Source: Circinella umbellata (taxonomy: Eukaryota; Mucoromycota; Mucoromycetes; Mucorales; Lichtheimiaceae). Taken from it: a DNA stretch of 64,000 bases. The DNA is taken from positions 806,001 through 870,000 of the forward strand of contig JAIWNF010000010.1 in the NCBI GenBank assembly GCA_025093555.1. Direction: 5' to 3'. A program made the translations under genes and the position numbers. A model generated the notes under the pieces. The model ran no database searches, was not told the origin of the DNA, and saw only the letters and a list, made by a program, of their open reading frames with translations. This document shows, one piece after another, positions 39,859 through 53,525 of the stretch (the first letter of the stretch is position 1; the number at the start of each line of letters is the position of its first letter).

Positions 39859-42800
39859 TTCAAAATAAGTTTAAAAGTTCAAAAAAAAAAGTTATATAAA
39901 CGAATATAAAAGAAAACGAGAGCGTTAAGTAAAAAAAAAAAAGAGAAGAGAGACAATAGGTTAAGAAAGTTGATGTGCGAAACAAAAAAAAGAGAGTTAA
40001 GGCTTAAAAAGAGTCCGTTTTTATATTTTCGATTCCGAGATAAAAAAAAATCTGGTCACGGGTTTATTTTACTACAGTAAGATTTTCCTTCTTACTATTT
40101 CTGGGAGCTGTGTAAAGCCTTTTCAGATAAATTCCCGTGCTTTTGGTACTTCTCCCCCCATGCCAACATCTATTATACTTTTTTTTACTAAACAACCTTG
40201 TAAACTAAAAGAACTCACAAATACACGACACTTTTTTTTTTCTTTACATGTAATGTTAGTTTCTTTGGGGTCTGGACTAATGTTTGTTTTTTTACAGTTC
40301 ATCTTTAGATTATGTATTGAATAACGTCTTATTTTTTTAAAAAAAAGTATTAAAATCGATGTATTCAAAAAGTCAAAATGTATAAATTGACAATGAATTA
40401 GTATTATTTTTGGGATACGTTTTCTTATATTCATTTCCACATGTCTGTGAGTTCATGACAGCTTAAAAATTGATTGTTTCTAGCAATAACTGCCCTGGGA
40501 ATACCCGTATAAGGTAAACCGGCAAGCAATTCCGTCCAGTCAAATAATTACTATAATATCTGTAATCTGCAAACATGAAAACCTTTTTTTATACATATTT
40601 ACAAGCATATCATAATCGTTCCCTCCTCTACATCCGGTCTCTACCGAAACAAAAGTAAATTTTATTTATGGTGAATAAAGTTTTCTATTCCGACTTCCGG
40701 AAAGTCAACTCTGTGATGCGTTGACAGATTTTACGAACGGATGCTACAGTTTATCATTCCGAATTAACAGTGCATCGTTACATTCTTTTTTTTTCTTGTA
40801 TAATACGCTGCTTCTTCTTCTTTCTTCTTCTTACTGATTTTCACTTGCAAATTAGAGTATATGCTTTTGACTATAAAGATATCCACATAGCACCGTGAAA
40901 GTTGCTTTTTTCTTCTTTCTTTTGCATAAAGTTGCAGACTGTGTGTTATTATTTTTATTTTAATTTATTCCATGCATAATTTTAAAATTTAAGTTTCTTA
41001 TAGATGCAACTTGTTAATTTTTATTTCTTCTTCTACTTAAATTACATATATTAGTAAAGTGGGGTGCTTGGGATGATGTATATTTTAGATCCTGCAAGAA
41101 TATTCTTTCTCCATTTATTACTACAAATGATAGAAAAGTATAATTTAGTAATAATCTGTAAATGAAAAAAAAAATTATTAGTTACCAACCATGAAAGCAC
41201 GTCCATCTCGTGTAATTGAAACCCGAGTCAGACGAGTACAAAATGAACGTGAGCTCTTGGTTTTATGAACCTCTTTTTAAACTATTCAATTACAGAGAAA
41301 AGAATCAAAAGAGAATAATTGAAATAAAAAACGTGGTATCCACAAGTGAATTTGTAAAAATGTCTCCTCTCCCAAGCGAAAGTGGGGATTCCGGGCGGAA
41401 TTTCAAATGTTTGAACACCTACTGTCTGTGAGCTCTGATTTTTTCGGTCCGAGGCAAGTACAAAAATTCGTACCTGAAGCTAAACAAAACTCTTCGTTGC
41501 GATAATAAATAGATGATTAAGTTGTACAAATATTCAGCTTTTGGTGGCACCATTTGACAACCACGATCTCGTTCATTTTGGGGGTGCACGAGCCTTCTTA
41601 ACTGGTACAAAAAAATTCCTCACTGTCTGTGTGCGTCGGTTAGACTTCCGTTGCTTATCCGAATGAAAAACAAGAAGTATAGTAATAATTCTTTTTACTT
41701 TATTACTCCTTAACTTCTAAAATTAACAAGTTTCCCAGGGCTCTAGTAAAATAGGCCACCAAATTAAAAGTTAACTAACTTGCATGTGTTATCATTTAAT
41801 AGATGCTATGTATCTTTTTTTTTGAACTGTATAATGGATCAGTTCATTTTGATACTGTAGTCCCTTTTTTCTTATGTTTGAGTAGTATAAATATAATGAT
41901 AATACAGAGGAACGAATTATACTCCACGTTTCCGCAGTTCATTTTTAAGGAAAGAAATGATTGGAACTAAAAGTTGTTGAGCCTGTGTCTATTATAAATT
42001 ATAAAGCTTGTTGTTGTATTATAATACAATTAGTATAACCGAACGACGACTGTATACACGAGGCTGTGTCAAGTGGGGAGATTAACAGTTTTCCGGTTCT
42101 TCGGGTAAGCACTATAGTGTTTTCTCTCTTTTGTTTTTGGGCCGGAAAAGATTCGGCTTATTCCCCTATTATGACTTTAAGACCTTGTTTTTATAAACAT
42201 GATAACCATGCATCGCTAATCATTTTAAATGAGCGTTGTCAATTATCACATCACACTCCCTATTTTTTTTTTCATTGTCTTATGTATTGCTTTATTATCA
42301 ATAACTTGTAAGAAAAACGATATGTCAATGCTAAGCCATGATTTCATGTTCAAAAAAAAATTCAATTTCCTCTTCCTACCATAAACATTGCCAACTATAC
42401 TATACTACGAAAACAAATAAATCAACTCAGCTCCCTTGTGTTTGTTGCTTCGATAATACTTCTTTACACTCAACACACAGACATATAGATATAAATATAT
42501 ACTATTACTACAATTTGCATAAAAAAAGTTGACGAATATTACTTCATTAGGACAGCATTTTTTCTGAGATAAATAAATAAACAGCTGATCCATCACCTTC
42601 TCAATTCAATCGCTGGGCGCTTTTTGTTTATATTTTGATGCAATAAAAATAAGTTTACATTATAAGTGGTCAACTATAATTATGAGAAGAAAAATATTTA
42701 AGGGGCTAAGCGATATTTAGGTGGCGCTAATAATAAATTTGCTTCATTAGAAAAAAAAATGTACTGTTTTTTACTTTAACATTATCTACATTACAATATT

Positions 42801-45800
42801 TATACCCGACCCTATGACAAACGGATCGGGGGCTACTTTATTTGAGACTGGGCACAGACATTCAGTTTCCATCTGGAAAATAGCTCCTTTTTCCCATCCC
42901 TTTTTTATTTTAGAACAAACAATAAATATGATAATTATAATACTAATCACATCAAAGTTTTTTTTTCATGGTGCCACGACTACTTGCCCACACAGACATT
43001 CGTGTGCTACCCTGTAATGACACCTGTAAATATATGACATGAGGATGGTATCGATTACGTCGGATAAATAGACTTTTTCTTTCTTGATTTAGATTTTCAC
43101 GAATAATTTGGGGGAGGATAAACTGGAAACAAATCATATTTAGTTATTATGGTCGATCTTGGTAGTTCTTTTTTTTTTTTTTTTGCTTCGGGTTTCCTTG
43201 TTGAGAAATTCTTTTTTTTTTGGTTCTAACGTTGGGTTCTCGCCATTATATGTGCTGTCATTTTATATCTCATTGCTCTATTATTAATATATTCTCGACG
43301 TAACACGATTCCTTTTGTTTTTTCTTTATTACTCGCCACCCAAATGCCATGAACATACATGTTTCCCGGACCTTTTTTTTCTTTGCAAGAAGAATCATCT
43401 TCATCATTAAGTATTATAACAGGAGTCTTTAAAATAAGTATATCTTTTGTTTCTGGAAATTTTAGATTGTTTCATTTTAATGTAATGGTTGGTTTCTTCT
43501 TAGTTTTTGCACAAATTGAATATCGCCCTTAATGCCACGTTTTTTAAGAATGATCGCCATAATAAATTTCATCCACTCGACTCAGCGCTTATACAGTGCC
43601 AAACAAAATTAGTATACATTATCCATCTAGATAGCAGCAGTACCACAATAAAAAAAGGATCTATTCCAAACGAAAAGTGCAGCGAATAATACATCCAATC
43701 TTACCATATAGTCTTTGCTTGCCACATGATAGCCAAAAAAAAACAGTGAGAAGTTCAGCGTCAGACAATGAATTCCGACGGCGGGAAAATAAAGAAAAGA
43801 TAAACTCATGACAAATATTACTGCCCAATAACTTCTTATTTGCTAACAGTGTACCCAGCATCTAATTTTATCCAATGGAAGTCTGGTGTATATATAACAT
43901 GCTAAGTATATTGTATCTTACATTTTAGCAGTTTACATAAGATGATGAAGTTGTTTCGAATTCTTGACAAGCACTAGTATTATTCTACATATCTTTTGTG
44001 TTATAGAAACATAAAAGTGCGTCACTTGACCCATTAGCCTATTATATTTTGCCAAGCAAAAGTAAAATACAACATATCTATATATGTACAAAATAGTATG
44101 TTTTTTACTACTTCAAAAACCGATAATATATTCATATGATATACACCATGAGATTGATAGTGTTGTCATTCTATTAATTACATACAGTTATCTATCTCTT
44201 TCTGCCTATCAAAAAGGGCTTCTTGCTATTTTAATTACAAATGTCAACATGACAAAAATTAACTATCGGCCTTTTAGTTACGGTAGCACGATAAAATCTT
44301 ATTTACTATTGAAACTAATGACAAGTTTGTGAATAAGCAGAGATAAAGTGTTGTTTTGATCTTACTATTACAACATTAACAAGAACTATTATATGCAGAG
44401 TTTACAGTAGTATGCCGACTTTGAATTGCGTTATTTTTTTTTCACTAATCACAACAAAATTTCTTCAAATGACTCATAGAGGAAGTAACAATAACGCAAT
44501 GGACAGCAGCAGCTATCATTGTCTTTTTTTTTGGTGCATCTGTCTACGTATGTGGAATTCTTTCAAGGAAAATGCATAGAAAGTTAAAAGGAATTAAAAG
44601 CTTTTACATATTATTACATAGGGACCTGGAATGCAGATTAGAAGGGTCTAATGACTAATAGTGGTGTGCTTCAAAATTACATTTTTTAATTGACTTTTTA
44701 TCAAATACCAGGAGCTTTCAGGTGAGAATATTAGTCTAGTATGACTATTTTTTACTGTTATGATTGTAAAAATTTAAACTAATGCCTTTGTTTTGCTTAT
44801 TCTGCGTTTGCTTCATAATTAATGACAACAAGAAGCATAAAGAAAGGAATGCCTGCTCAATTATTTACAAATCGGAATGTATGTTTTACAAATTTACGAC
44901 ATTCTTCTTGTTACTATTTTAAGTACAGTTTTACGATCACTTAAAAGTATATAAATATCTCGATACCAGTGGGCGCCACTCGTATCATTTGGTATTGTTT
45001 TAACGGCTGTTGCTGACATAGAGTTTCGGTTAAATGCGCGAAAGATAAGTCACGTGAATATAATGGGTGTTTTTACGTAGAGTTTAATATGCAATATGAT
45101 ATATAATCAAGCCCATATATATGTCTTGTTGTTTATGACTCAATTTATTAATCATTCTTATTAAAATTTTAAAAAAGATCAGTAGCATTTTCTCTGGTAG
45201 AAAAGTATTAGCTATCATTTTAAAGAATATAGTTGCTGCGCAGGACAGTTTTCGTAATAAAACGAAAGTGAATCTATTTTGTATCAATTTAAATTGGAAC
45301 TCTCACTTTTTTATGAATTAAAGGATCAAGAATACATACTGGCTATGTATGTATTGATAAAGTCTACTTCTATTTAATAATTGAAAATAAACTATAATAT
45401 ATGCACATAATATTATACACATATCTACGGGCGCAGTTCAAATCAATTTTCCAGTGAAACATAATTTACATATAACTGGGCACATTTTATATGATGTGAG
45501 CGAGAAAGAAAACGATTGAGAAAACTTTATAAGTTTGTCTACTAACGTAACTTTTTTGCATTTGACAATTCTTCAGTTACAAATGCAACAGTAATCATTT
45601 ATAATAAAAATTATGTTTGTGCACATAGTAAAATGTATCTAATGCCGTAACAAATCTACATTGATTTTAATAACGACAAACTCTAATTAAATAAAGAGAG
45701 AGTGCAAAAAGAAGGAATATCTTTTAACCAAAAACGTGGGTTAGAATAGTATTTTCACAATGTTTAACAATAATCAACATTCATTCTTACTATATGTAAA

Positions 45801-48800
45801 CATGGAATTAGCTTGATAAAAGCTGACTAGCACATAACCCTCTCCATGATTGGCTCTTACCGCAAACTAACTACAGGCCATCTGTTTTTTCTGACTAAAC
45901 CAATTGTAGTACGTAGTGTTTGATCAAGATAAGTATCCAAGCCCCAGCGTGTGACGAATTCGTCAACCAGTATCTAGGATTGAAAGTCATTATTTTTTTT
46001 CCTTTTTTCTTAGTTACTGACAACTTTTTTTTTGTTAGGCTAGATCTAACTTAATGATTAGTCATGTGTATTTCAATTGATTATAATGGAGTAATAAGAA
46101 CCACAGTATTAAGAATATATATCTGGTATAACTTCAACGGAAATCAAATGGAGTTTTTTTATACAATTATTAATTAGCTATTATACTTTGCGAAATAACA
46201 CATGTGTTATAAAGTGTCGCTTGCTCTGTAAACGAGTTTATACACGTTTCTCACACAAAAGCTTCTTTTTTTCCAAATGATCGCACAAAATTCAACAGCA
46301 ACTTACTTTTAACCCAGTTTAATAGTAGTACTTGTATTTTTGAGTAGTAACGAGATAATAACATCTATTTTGGATTATATAATACAAGCAAAGGTTTATA
46401 TAAATTCTCACACAAAATAAATAAATAAATATACACAGGCAAGGTGGTAACACTTACTGGGTTTTTTAATAACAAGAAATCTTTCTGATAGCTTCTAAAT
46501 ATTATTACTTTTATCTTCGTCTACATAACCTAAAAAAATATAATGATATTCGTACCTACTGTAAATATAAAAAGAAAGTAAGATATTCATATTACACAAA
46601 GACATGTTATGTGAGACGTTACTATTAAACTGACTTTATAGTAAGGAATTTACCAGAATTCTTCTCCGAAGTTCTTCACATATAAAAAACTTTTCAGTTC
46701 AGCTCGGATCCTTTCCGTTGTCCGATTTCAACTATTTTTTTATTGTGACACACTTGATCTTCTTTCCTGGTGCGGAAATATCAAGTGGTTTTACTTTTTT
46801 TGTAAACAAGTGCATATTCTATTATATTTCTTTCCACCACGTCAAAATATCTTTATTACAATAGTATTAAGTAGTATTAATAGTTCTGCTAAACTGTTTT
46901 TTTTAATAATTAAATGACTTGCAAGTCGAATTATTCTCTATTTTGCGTGAAATGTAATTTTTTAAGTCTGGTTGCTAGATTATTTCCAAATTCCAGAAGA
47001 AATTCCTGCATCGTAAGATTATAAATAACGGAATATTGAGAACAATTCGGCCGCAAATCACATTAATAAAAATCACTAGTAAAAAAAGAAGATCCCTCAA
47101 TATCACCATAATAAGATAGTACGTATTGTATATATGCAAAACAATTATACTACTTTGTAAGTGGTAGAATATATGCAAGAAATCATAACATGGTAGCTCC
47201 GGTAATAGATAATAGCATCATAGCTACTTTATAAGACCACATTATTCGTGGTTCTCAATATGTAAACAGTAATACAATGGACAGGATAAACAAATATATC
47301 ATTACTATACCAATTGACTAACACCGGAATGATTACAGAACCCGGATTCTGAAATATATAGAGTAATTGTTATAGAATATCATCGAAAGAAACAAATATG
47401 ATTGAAACAAGGGACAGCATATGTTTAATTGAGCCACAAATTGAACACAAGCTAATGTATAGACCATGGTACGGACATGCGTATCGACACACGTTAATTA
47501 TAATATAAATAAAAAAAAATGTGTAGACATTGTTTGCCGACAACTGCTCCCATTTTTATCATCTTGTTATAGTAATTCCGACCATTGATAATGGTTACCA
47601 TTTAACTATTCATATGCATACATGGACATATGTTTTTATGAAAGAATACGCCTCTATTTGTCTAACTATAATTAAAAAGGTTTACCGTATTAATTTAACT
47701 GCATCAAACGCACGAAGAATCGGATAACAGATATAGTTAGGATAGAAAAGAAAATAGTAATACCATATATTTAACCATTTATCAGTTCAATAGAAATTTT
47801 TTTTCTTCTGGTACGTACTTACGACGTACGTATTGTGAAAAAGAAGATAACAAATCTAGAGAGAGTTTCATTATATATATTGTAGACCTGAATAATATAG
47901 TATAATAAATAGACACCGAGGCTCCATACGAGCTATTAAGTCTCTATAAATGTTGCTAGTATATACAATAGAGTAATAATTGAAAGTACTAATAAATAAA
48001 TATCAGCACGACTTTTCCTCGACACATAATTCAGATACGTAACATCTGAAATAATAAATAATAAATAAATAAGAGCTGTTATAGTTAAAATGTACACAAC
48101 AGAATAGAATGTATTTCTATATATTTATACCACGACTTTTAGAAATAGATTTAGAATTACATGACCACTAAAGATCAGCTAAAAACATCAAGCATACAAT
48201 ACATTTGTTGCGCTTCTGCTTTGAAATAAAGCTAACTACATAATTTTCTAATAACATAATAAAACAAATAGACACAATTATCACGTATAATATTATGATA
48301 CCTACCGTTGTCGAATGTCAATTATATACGTTCTTTTTGAAAGAAAGTTAGCATCACTATTAGCAGGAAGCTTAACATAGCAGGTCATCTATCCCTTTCT
48401 TTTCAATTTTTTCTACTACGTACAACAGATATTCCTGGTTCTACTAAATCTATAAAAAACTTACCTTGCAAATAATAATCCTCTGGCCTTTTGATAAACC
48501 ATCTACCTGAACTAAATAGCATTCGTATTCATATTATCATAATGACTTATGGTGGGGTAGAACTCTAGAAAGACCATTGTATCATGAAATAAAATAAAAT
48601 TGACAGTCGGATACTTAACGGCGAAAGAAATTATGAACAGCTTTACTTGCGCTACCATTGAATAGACAAAGATTGCGTAGTATCTGAATGTTTTCCCTTT
48701 TTTTCTTTAAAAAAGAACAAGTTGGTTGCATAAAACTTTTTTTTTGAGATGGCGTTCAGTTTTATTACTTGATTCTACGTAGATTATGATTATGGATATG

Positions 48801-49709
48801 ATATTACGTAAAAACTTCACCACGCGTGGTTAAAGGTCACTTCTAAGCTAGCACAACAACAGATAGTTTGTATAAACATTTTGGGGGTTCGATTTTCATT
48901 CTCATATTAATTATTTAGTATAATTATCAACAGTAATATGCAAAAGTCAAACAAAACAACTACAGGTGTAGATCATTATTCTTTTTATTTCATTACATTT
49001 TTGTTTCTGAAAAAATTATTTGCATAAGGGCTTATCAGAAATATAAAATCTGACCAAATCAAAACACTATAGTATAATATATTAGTGAATAATATGTAAT
49101 GAAGTGTGATTTTTCTTATAATATTTTTGAATTACGTAAGACCGTTTTATTTCTGACGTATGTTTTATTGTAGTAAATACTTTACATTCTTTTATAATAA
49201 CTTGTCATTGAATGTAAACAGAGAATTTTGATTCAAAGTTAATTTCCTAGCAGAGCTTTACATTTTAGTACATAAGTGCTCCATGATATTTTTCATATGC
49301 TGATGGCGTTACTCTTATTGTATTATCCAAAGACATGGCTTCACAACTCAAAACTGCAAAGCAACCTTCATGAGGTTTTGATTATATATGAAACCCTTTA
49401 AAGTGTGCAATTCTTCAACCTAGCGCCACTGATTCAACATCATCCACCACCCATTTTTTTGTATAACCAGTCCATTGCGAAAATAAAATCTTTTTAGCAT
49501 TTTGAGATACTGCTTACAAGTAGCACTGTTAACATTTAGACCAACTAGTAATTAAACGTTCTTCAAAAAAAAAAAACGGGAAACATCCTCCTTCTTCGCC
49601 AATAGGGTACTGTATAAGGGATTAGACTATGCCTAGTGCTTTCATCATACCATACTTTTATACAACTAGTACTTGAATCTAGTATTTTCAGAGCAACATT
49701 GTTACCAAG

Positions 49710-49823
49710 TTATCTCATTAAGCTCAACAAAGGACAAAACACTTGCATCAAAATAGCATTAACGCGTACTAGCTCAGCAACGTCGGCAATAATATCTTGC
49801 CACTGATTTTGGAGGACTTCCCA
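49710..49823 (-). pseudogene. Coding-like remnant, unknown family
   Basis: An open frame of 37 codons plus stop with protein-like composition (LQNQWQDIIADVAELVRVNA and then ILMQVFCPLLSLMR) within otherwise stop-rich AT DNA. It has no start or obvious splice partners. Together with the plus-strand fragment 300 bp away it may be the residue of an old mobile element or gene. Confidence 0.2.
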
Positions 49824-50116
49824 TTAATGAAACTACAAGCAATTGCATGCAAAAATAAGCGTAATATCATAAAATTTATATTGTATTTACCGGCTTTTTC
49901 GAGGGATTGCCAGAGGTTTATTAAATAGGACATATACAGACTATCTTCCTATCCTCTTGATAATTGTCGATGTGGGTATAAAAAGGAAAACATGGAAATG
50001 TTTATCTACCTGTCCATTTTTAAAAACCTTGCTTCTGAATTTCACAAATGGACACGATACAATATCCAAACAATGCAACCACTAGACTACATTATTAACA
50101 ACATGCCAAGATTTGA

Positions 50117-50278
50117 AGTCGGGTTAACATTACGAAAATCGAAGAAAGTTTGACAACACTCATTCGAGTTCTCAGAAGAATTGATATCCTTAGTCACTCG
50201 GATGAAAATTTCGATGAGGACAAATCAGGACTGGAGAAGACTTTACGTAGAGCTGTCCATAACCACCACACTGCATAA
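50117..50278 (+). pseudogene. Coding-like remnant, unknown family
   Basis: A frame of 53 codons before a TAA, with charged, helix-like composition (VNITKIEESLTTLIRVLRRI, then DILSHSDENFDEDKSGLEKT and LRRAVHNHHTA). A TGA lies just upstream, so if it was an exon its 5' part is lost. Could be the last exon of a decayed gene; no family recognised. Confidence 0.25.
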
Positions 50279-51297
50279 ATCATAATCTATGCCCGTTGCC
50301 TACTACAATAGTTCATTCTACCTCTCTTTGACGTTTCTATTTTTTATTGCTATGTTTTTGTTATATTAATTCTTTGCATCTCTTCTTCCTGCACCCCTAA
50401 GCAACCATAACTTCTTTCCCCCCCTTACTGGTGGTTTTCTGTTATAGTAACTTTGACATCTTTTCAAAATATACATGTACCTCTACCCAATTGTACAAGG
50501 TAGCGGTCTCACATCCAGAGACGTCGGTTAATATGGTCTTCTATTTAATAAATATAATTTTTAAAATATAATAATAGCTTCTCAGCAGACAATACTGAGT
50601 GCTTTTAGTATAGCAGTAATACCAGCAGCTTGGATTACAAACATAAGGCAGTGAAATATGAGCTAAAAAAAGAACCGATTCTAAAAAAAATTAGCAATAA
50701 TATATATACTTCTAAACCTCTTCAGAAATCTAGAAATATTATATTGTTATATTATATGTTAGTTCTGCAAATATAATACCATGTCTCCATAAAAAAGTGC
50801 CCTGCATGAATAATTATTATCGGCACTCGTAATGATGCTGAAACTAAATAAATATATAGAACCAACGGTAACATTATGAATAACGAGACTGTTCCCCCTC
50901 CCAAAAAAAACAGCTGATGAGACAAAAAGAAATGTTATTTAAACAACAACGCTGATAAAGCTTGTACTATATAGAAAGGCGTATCATGTAGATCCAAAAA
51001 GGACTTACATATTCATTTCATTATAAATTTGAAAGATGTTATACTCTGACCAAGCCGTAATAATACTATAATACTTGGTCGTAGTAAAAGCAAAAACGTG
51101 AATATAGAAAAAAACCTAAGGTCATGGTTAGAATAAATACTAATATCCCAATAGTCAGGTGTACAAATATGCACAATGACAAATTACCTAATCTGTTATA
51201 AATATAAACAAAGATGTGGAAAAATACTCAAAATTCCTTTTCACCTTATTCTACATATTCTCTTTTCACACACTTCAACCTTTTTTTTTAATAGCGT

Positions 51298-52971
51298 ATG
51301 AAACAAACTCCAGCCATGACTACTCGATCTCCCATATCGTCTACAACAAATGCTAAACTCGGATCATCATCATCATTCTCTTCTGCATGGAATATTTCAT
51401 CATTACCATCTAGTTCATCATTACTTTCACGACGTACCTCCATCTATAGTAATGAAGATAGAGTTGTTCTTGACATTGGATCTCGAAATCTTAAAATAGG
51501 ATTTTCCGGAGAACCAAGACCAAGAGAAATTCTTGCTTTTGGAGCTCAACAACACAATAATGTAATGTTATATATTTCAAATTTTACATATATTTGTTAT
51601 TGGCTACCAGTTCTTATATTTTTGTTTTTTTCTTCTCTCTCCGTCTCTTTTTTTCATGTGGTATAGACATGTTGGGATGATTTATATGATTTGGATTGGA
51701 TGCGTAGTGGTAGAAGTATTGCTGGAGCTGAAACGACCTTATGTAAAACACTTCAGGAGGCATTTTTTAGGCAAGACAAAAATTACAATATACATTATTT
51801 GTCATGTCGACTCATATATTAAGATTATTAAAAAAAATGAACATATAATAATTATAATAGACATTTATTGACAGATCCTAAACAGCGTACAGTGGTTATA
51901 TGTGAACCACCAATGATGCCTATTCGTATTAAAGAAATAATTGCCAAAATTTTATTTCATCGACTTCAAGTACCTGCTCTTTGTTTTGTTCCAAGTCATT
52001 TATTAGCTTTATTAACTACAGGTGAATCAACCGGTCTTGTTATTGATTGTGGACATTTGGAAACCACTGTTTTACCGGTAAGGGTATAGTCAATTATTAT
52101 TATTGAATATATTGTTGTTAATTTTGTTTTAATATATTATAATTAGATATATTTTGCAAGACCATTGATGACAAGTGTACAAACGACATCATTGGCTGGA
52201 CGTGCTGTCACTGAATCTTTACGTGATCTTTTAAAGTCTCATGCTCGTATCATACAAACTAGTGCAGGTGTACCAACATCTGTTGCACCAAGAATTACCG
52301 TACCAGATCATATATTATCTAATGACCGGATTGAAGATATTAAATCAAGGTGTATTCTTATACCCCCGAATCCCACAGTTACTTATATGGATGACCGAGA
52401 GAATAATAATTGTAGATCAAGTAATATTTATTATCGATTAGAAGATGATATTGGTGGTGGTACTTTATGGATACCAGGATATGTACGAGAACAAGCATGT
52501 ACAATTTTATTTACTGGAAATCAAGTAGAAGAAATTCGTAGTATAGGTGAATGTATACTTGATTGTTTATTAAAGGTATATATTTATATTCCATATTTTG
52601 TTGTGTAATTATACTATTATATTAGTAGTAATATTGGTATATTGGCTCTTACAAATTAGGTACCTACTGATCTTCGAAGACCTCTTGCATCTTCTCTTTT
52701 ACTTGTTGGAGGGACGAGTATGATTCCTGGATTTCAATCACGACTTTTACAAGAGTTATATCATTTATTAGATAATACAGTCAAATACAAACGATTGATA
52801 GGAATAAGATTAGAATTTATGACTGATCGAGGAGCAGGACATGTATTTACACCAAGTTGCAGGGTATGGATAGGTGGTTCATTAGTGGGTACCCTTAAAA
52901 TGGCTGGTGCTACAATCCTACGTGAGAAATTTGATGGAACTGTTCCGGATTGGACCACCGTACAATCATAG
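51298..52971 (+). CDS. ARP10: Actin-related protein 10 (dynactin pointed-end subunit)
   Basis: Five exons: 51298-51561, 51667-51770, 51861-52077, 52147-52575, 52660-52971; 441 aa. A Ser/Thr-rich N-terminal extension of about 50 residues precedes the actin fold: RVVLDIGSRNLKIGFSGEPR, CWDDLYDLDWM, HLLTDPKQRTVVICEPPMMP, STGLVIDCGHLETTVLP (phosphate-2-like loop), SLLLVGGTSMIPGFQSRLLQ, VWIGGSLVGTL. This pattern is that of ARP10/ARP11 rather than conventional actin: the phosphate loops are divergent and the length fits. In dynactin, Arp10/Arp11 caps the pointed end of the Arp1 filament, so the protein works in dynein-driven transport. Intron 2 starts with GC (TTTTAG|GCAAGA) and only the acceptor at 51860 gives RHLLTDPKQR, so this is a second GC-AG intron in the window. 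Start could alternatively be the Met at codon 7. Confidence 0.93.
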
Positions 52972-53525
52972 TAGCAGTAAATAGTTTTTGTTCTCTATAT
53001 ACCAACATAACCACTATTGTTATATGTATCAATCACTTGACATACATTATATATATATATACTTCATTTCATTTCATTTAAACTTTTAATATATGTATAT
53101 CTTATAGTAGTACCACAGTAATACTTGTTTTTTTTTTTCGAATAATGAATTTTTTTTTTCTAGATCATGATAAACTAATAATTAGTTATGAAATGTCAAA
53201 TAACCCACCTCAAATGAATTGTATTCAAAGAAGGTGAGGGGGGATATGCATTAATAGCGGTCTATCAAAGTTTTCTTAAATATTATGCCCGGGGAGACTT
53301 TTTTTTTCATGACATAAATTGACACCAAGCGGGGAAAATGTTGTCAAAAGCCTTTCTTTTGACATGCTTCGCTTAAGATCTTTTTCAGGTAACTTTAAAA
53401 GATTGCCAATTCGTCTGTCATAATTATAAACTTTTTTCCCAACACTTCTTTTATTTTTATTAATATATAACTTGGCTATTGAAAAAAAATTAGTTGCGTC
53501 ACCTGTCGCTCAATTACTGAGAGCC
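52972..53525. other. Intergenic spacer
   Basis: AT-rich, upstream of the TRM2 gene. A T-rich region (about 53130-53160) is visible. The frame reading back to 53472 lacks an upstream ATG, so the TRM2 start is placed at 53526. Confidence 0.5.

Larger units (their letters stand above)
39859..51297. other. Gene desert of about 11.4 kb upstream of the bHLH gene
   Basis: No intact gene was found on either strand. Composition is strongly AT-rich with many poly(A)/poly(T) runs and TACGTA-like words. Upstream of the bHLH start (39.9-40.9 kb) are typical promoter tracts. Two short coding-like remnants (49710-49823 on minus and 50117-50278 on plus) are listed separately. The scarcity of genes contrasts with 0-8.7 and 51.3-58.2 kb. 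Confidence 0.55.
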
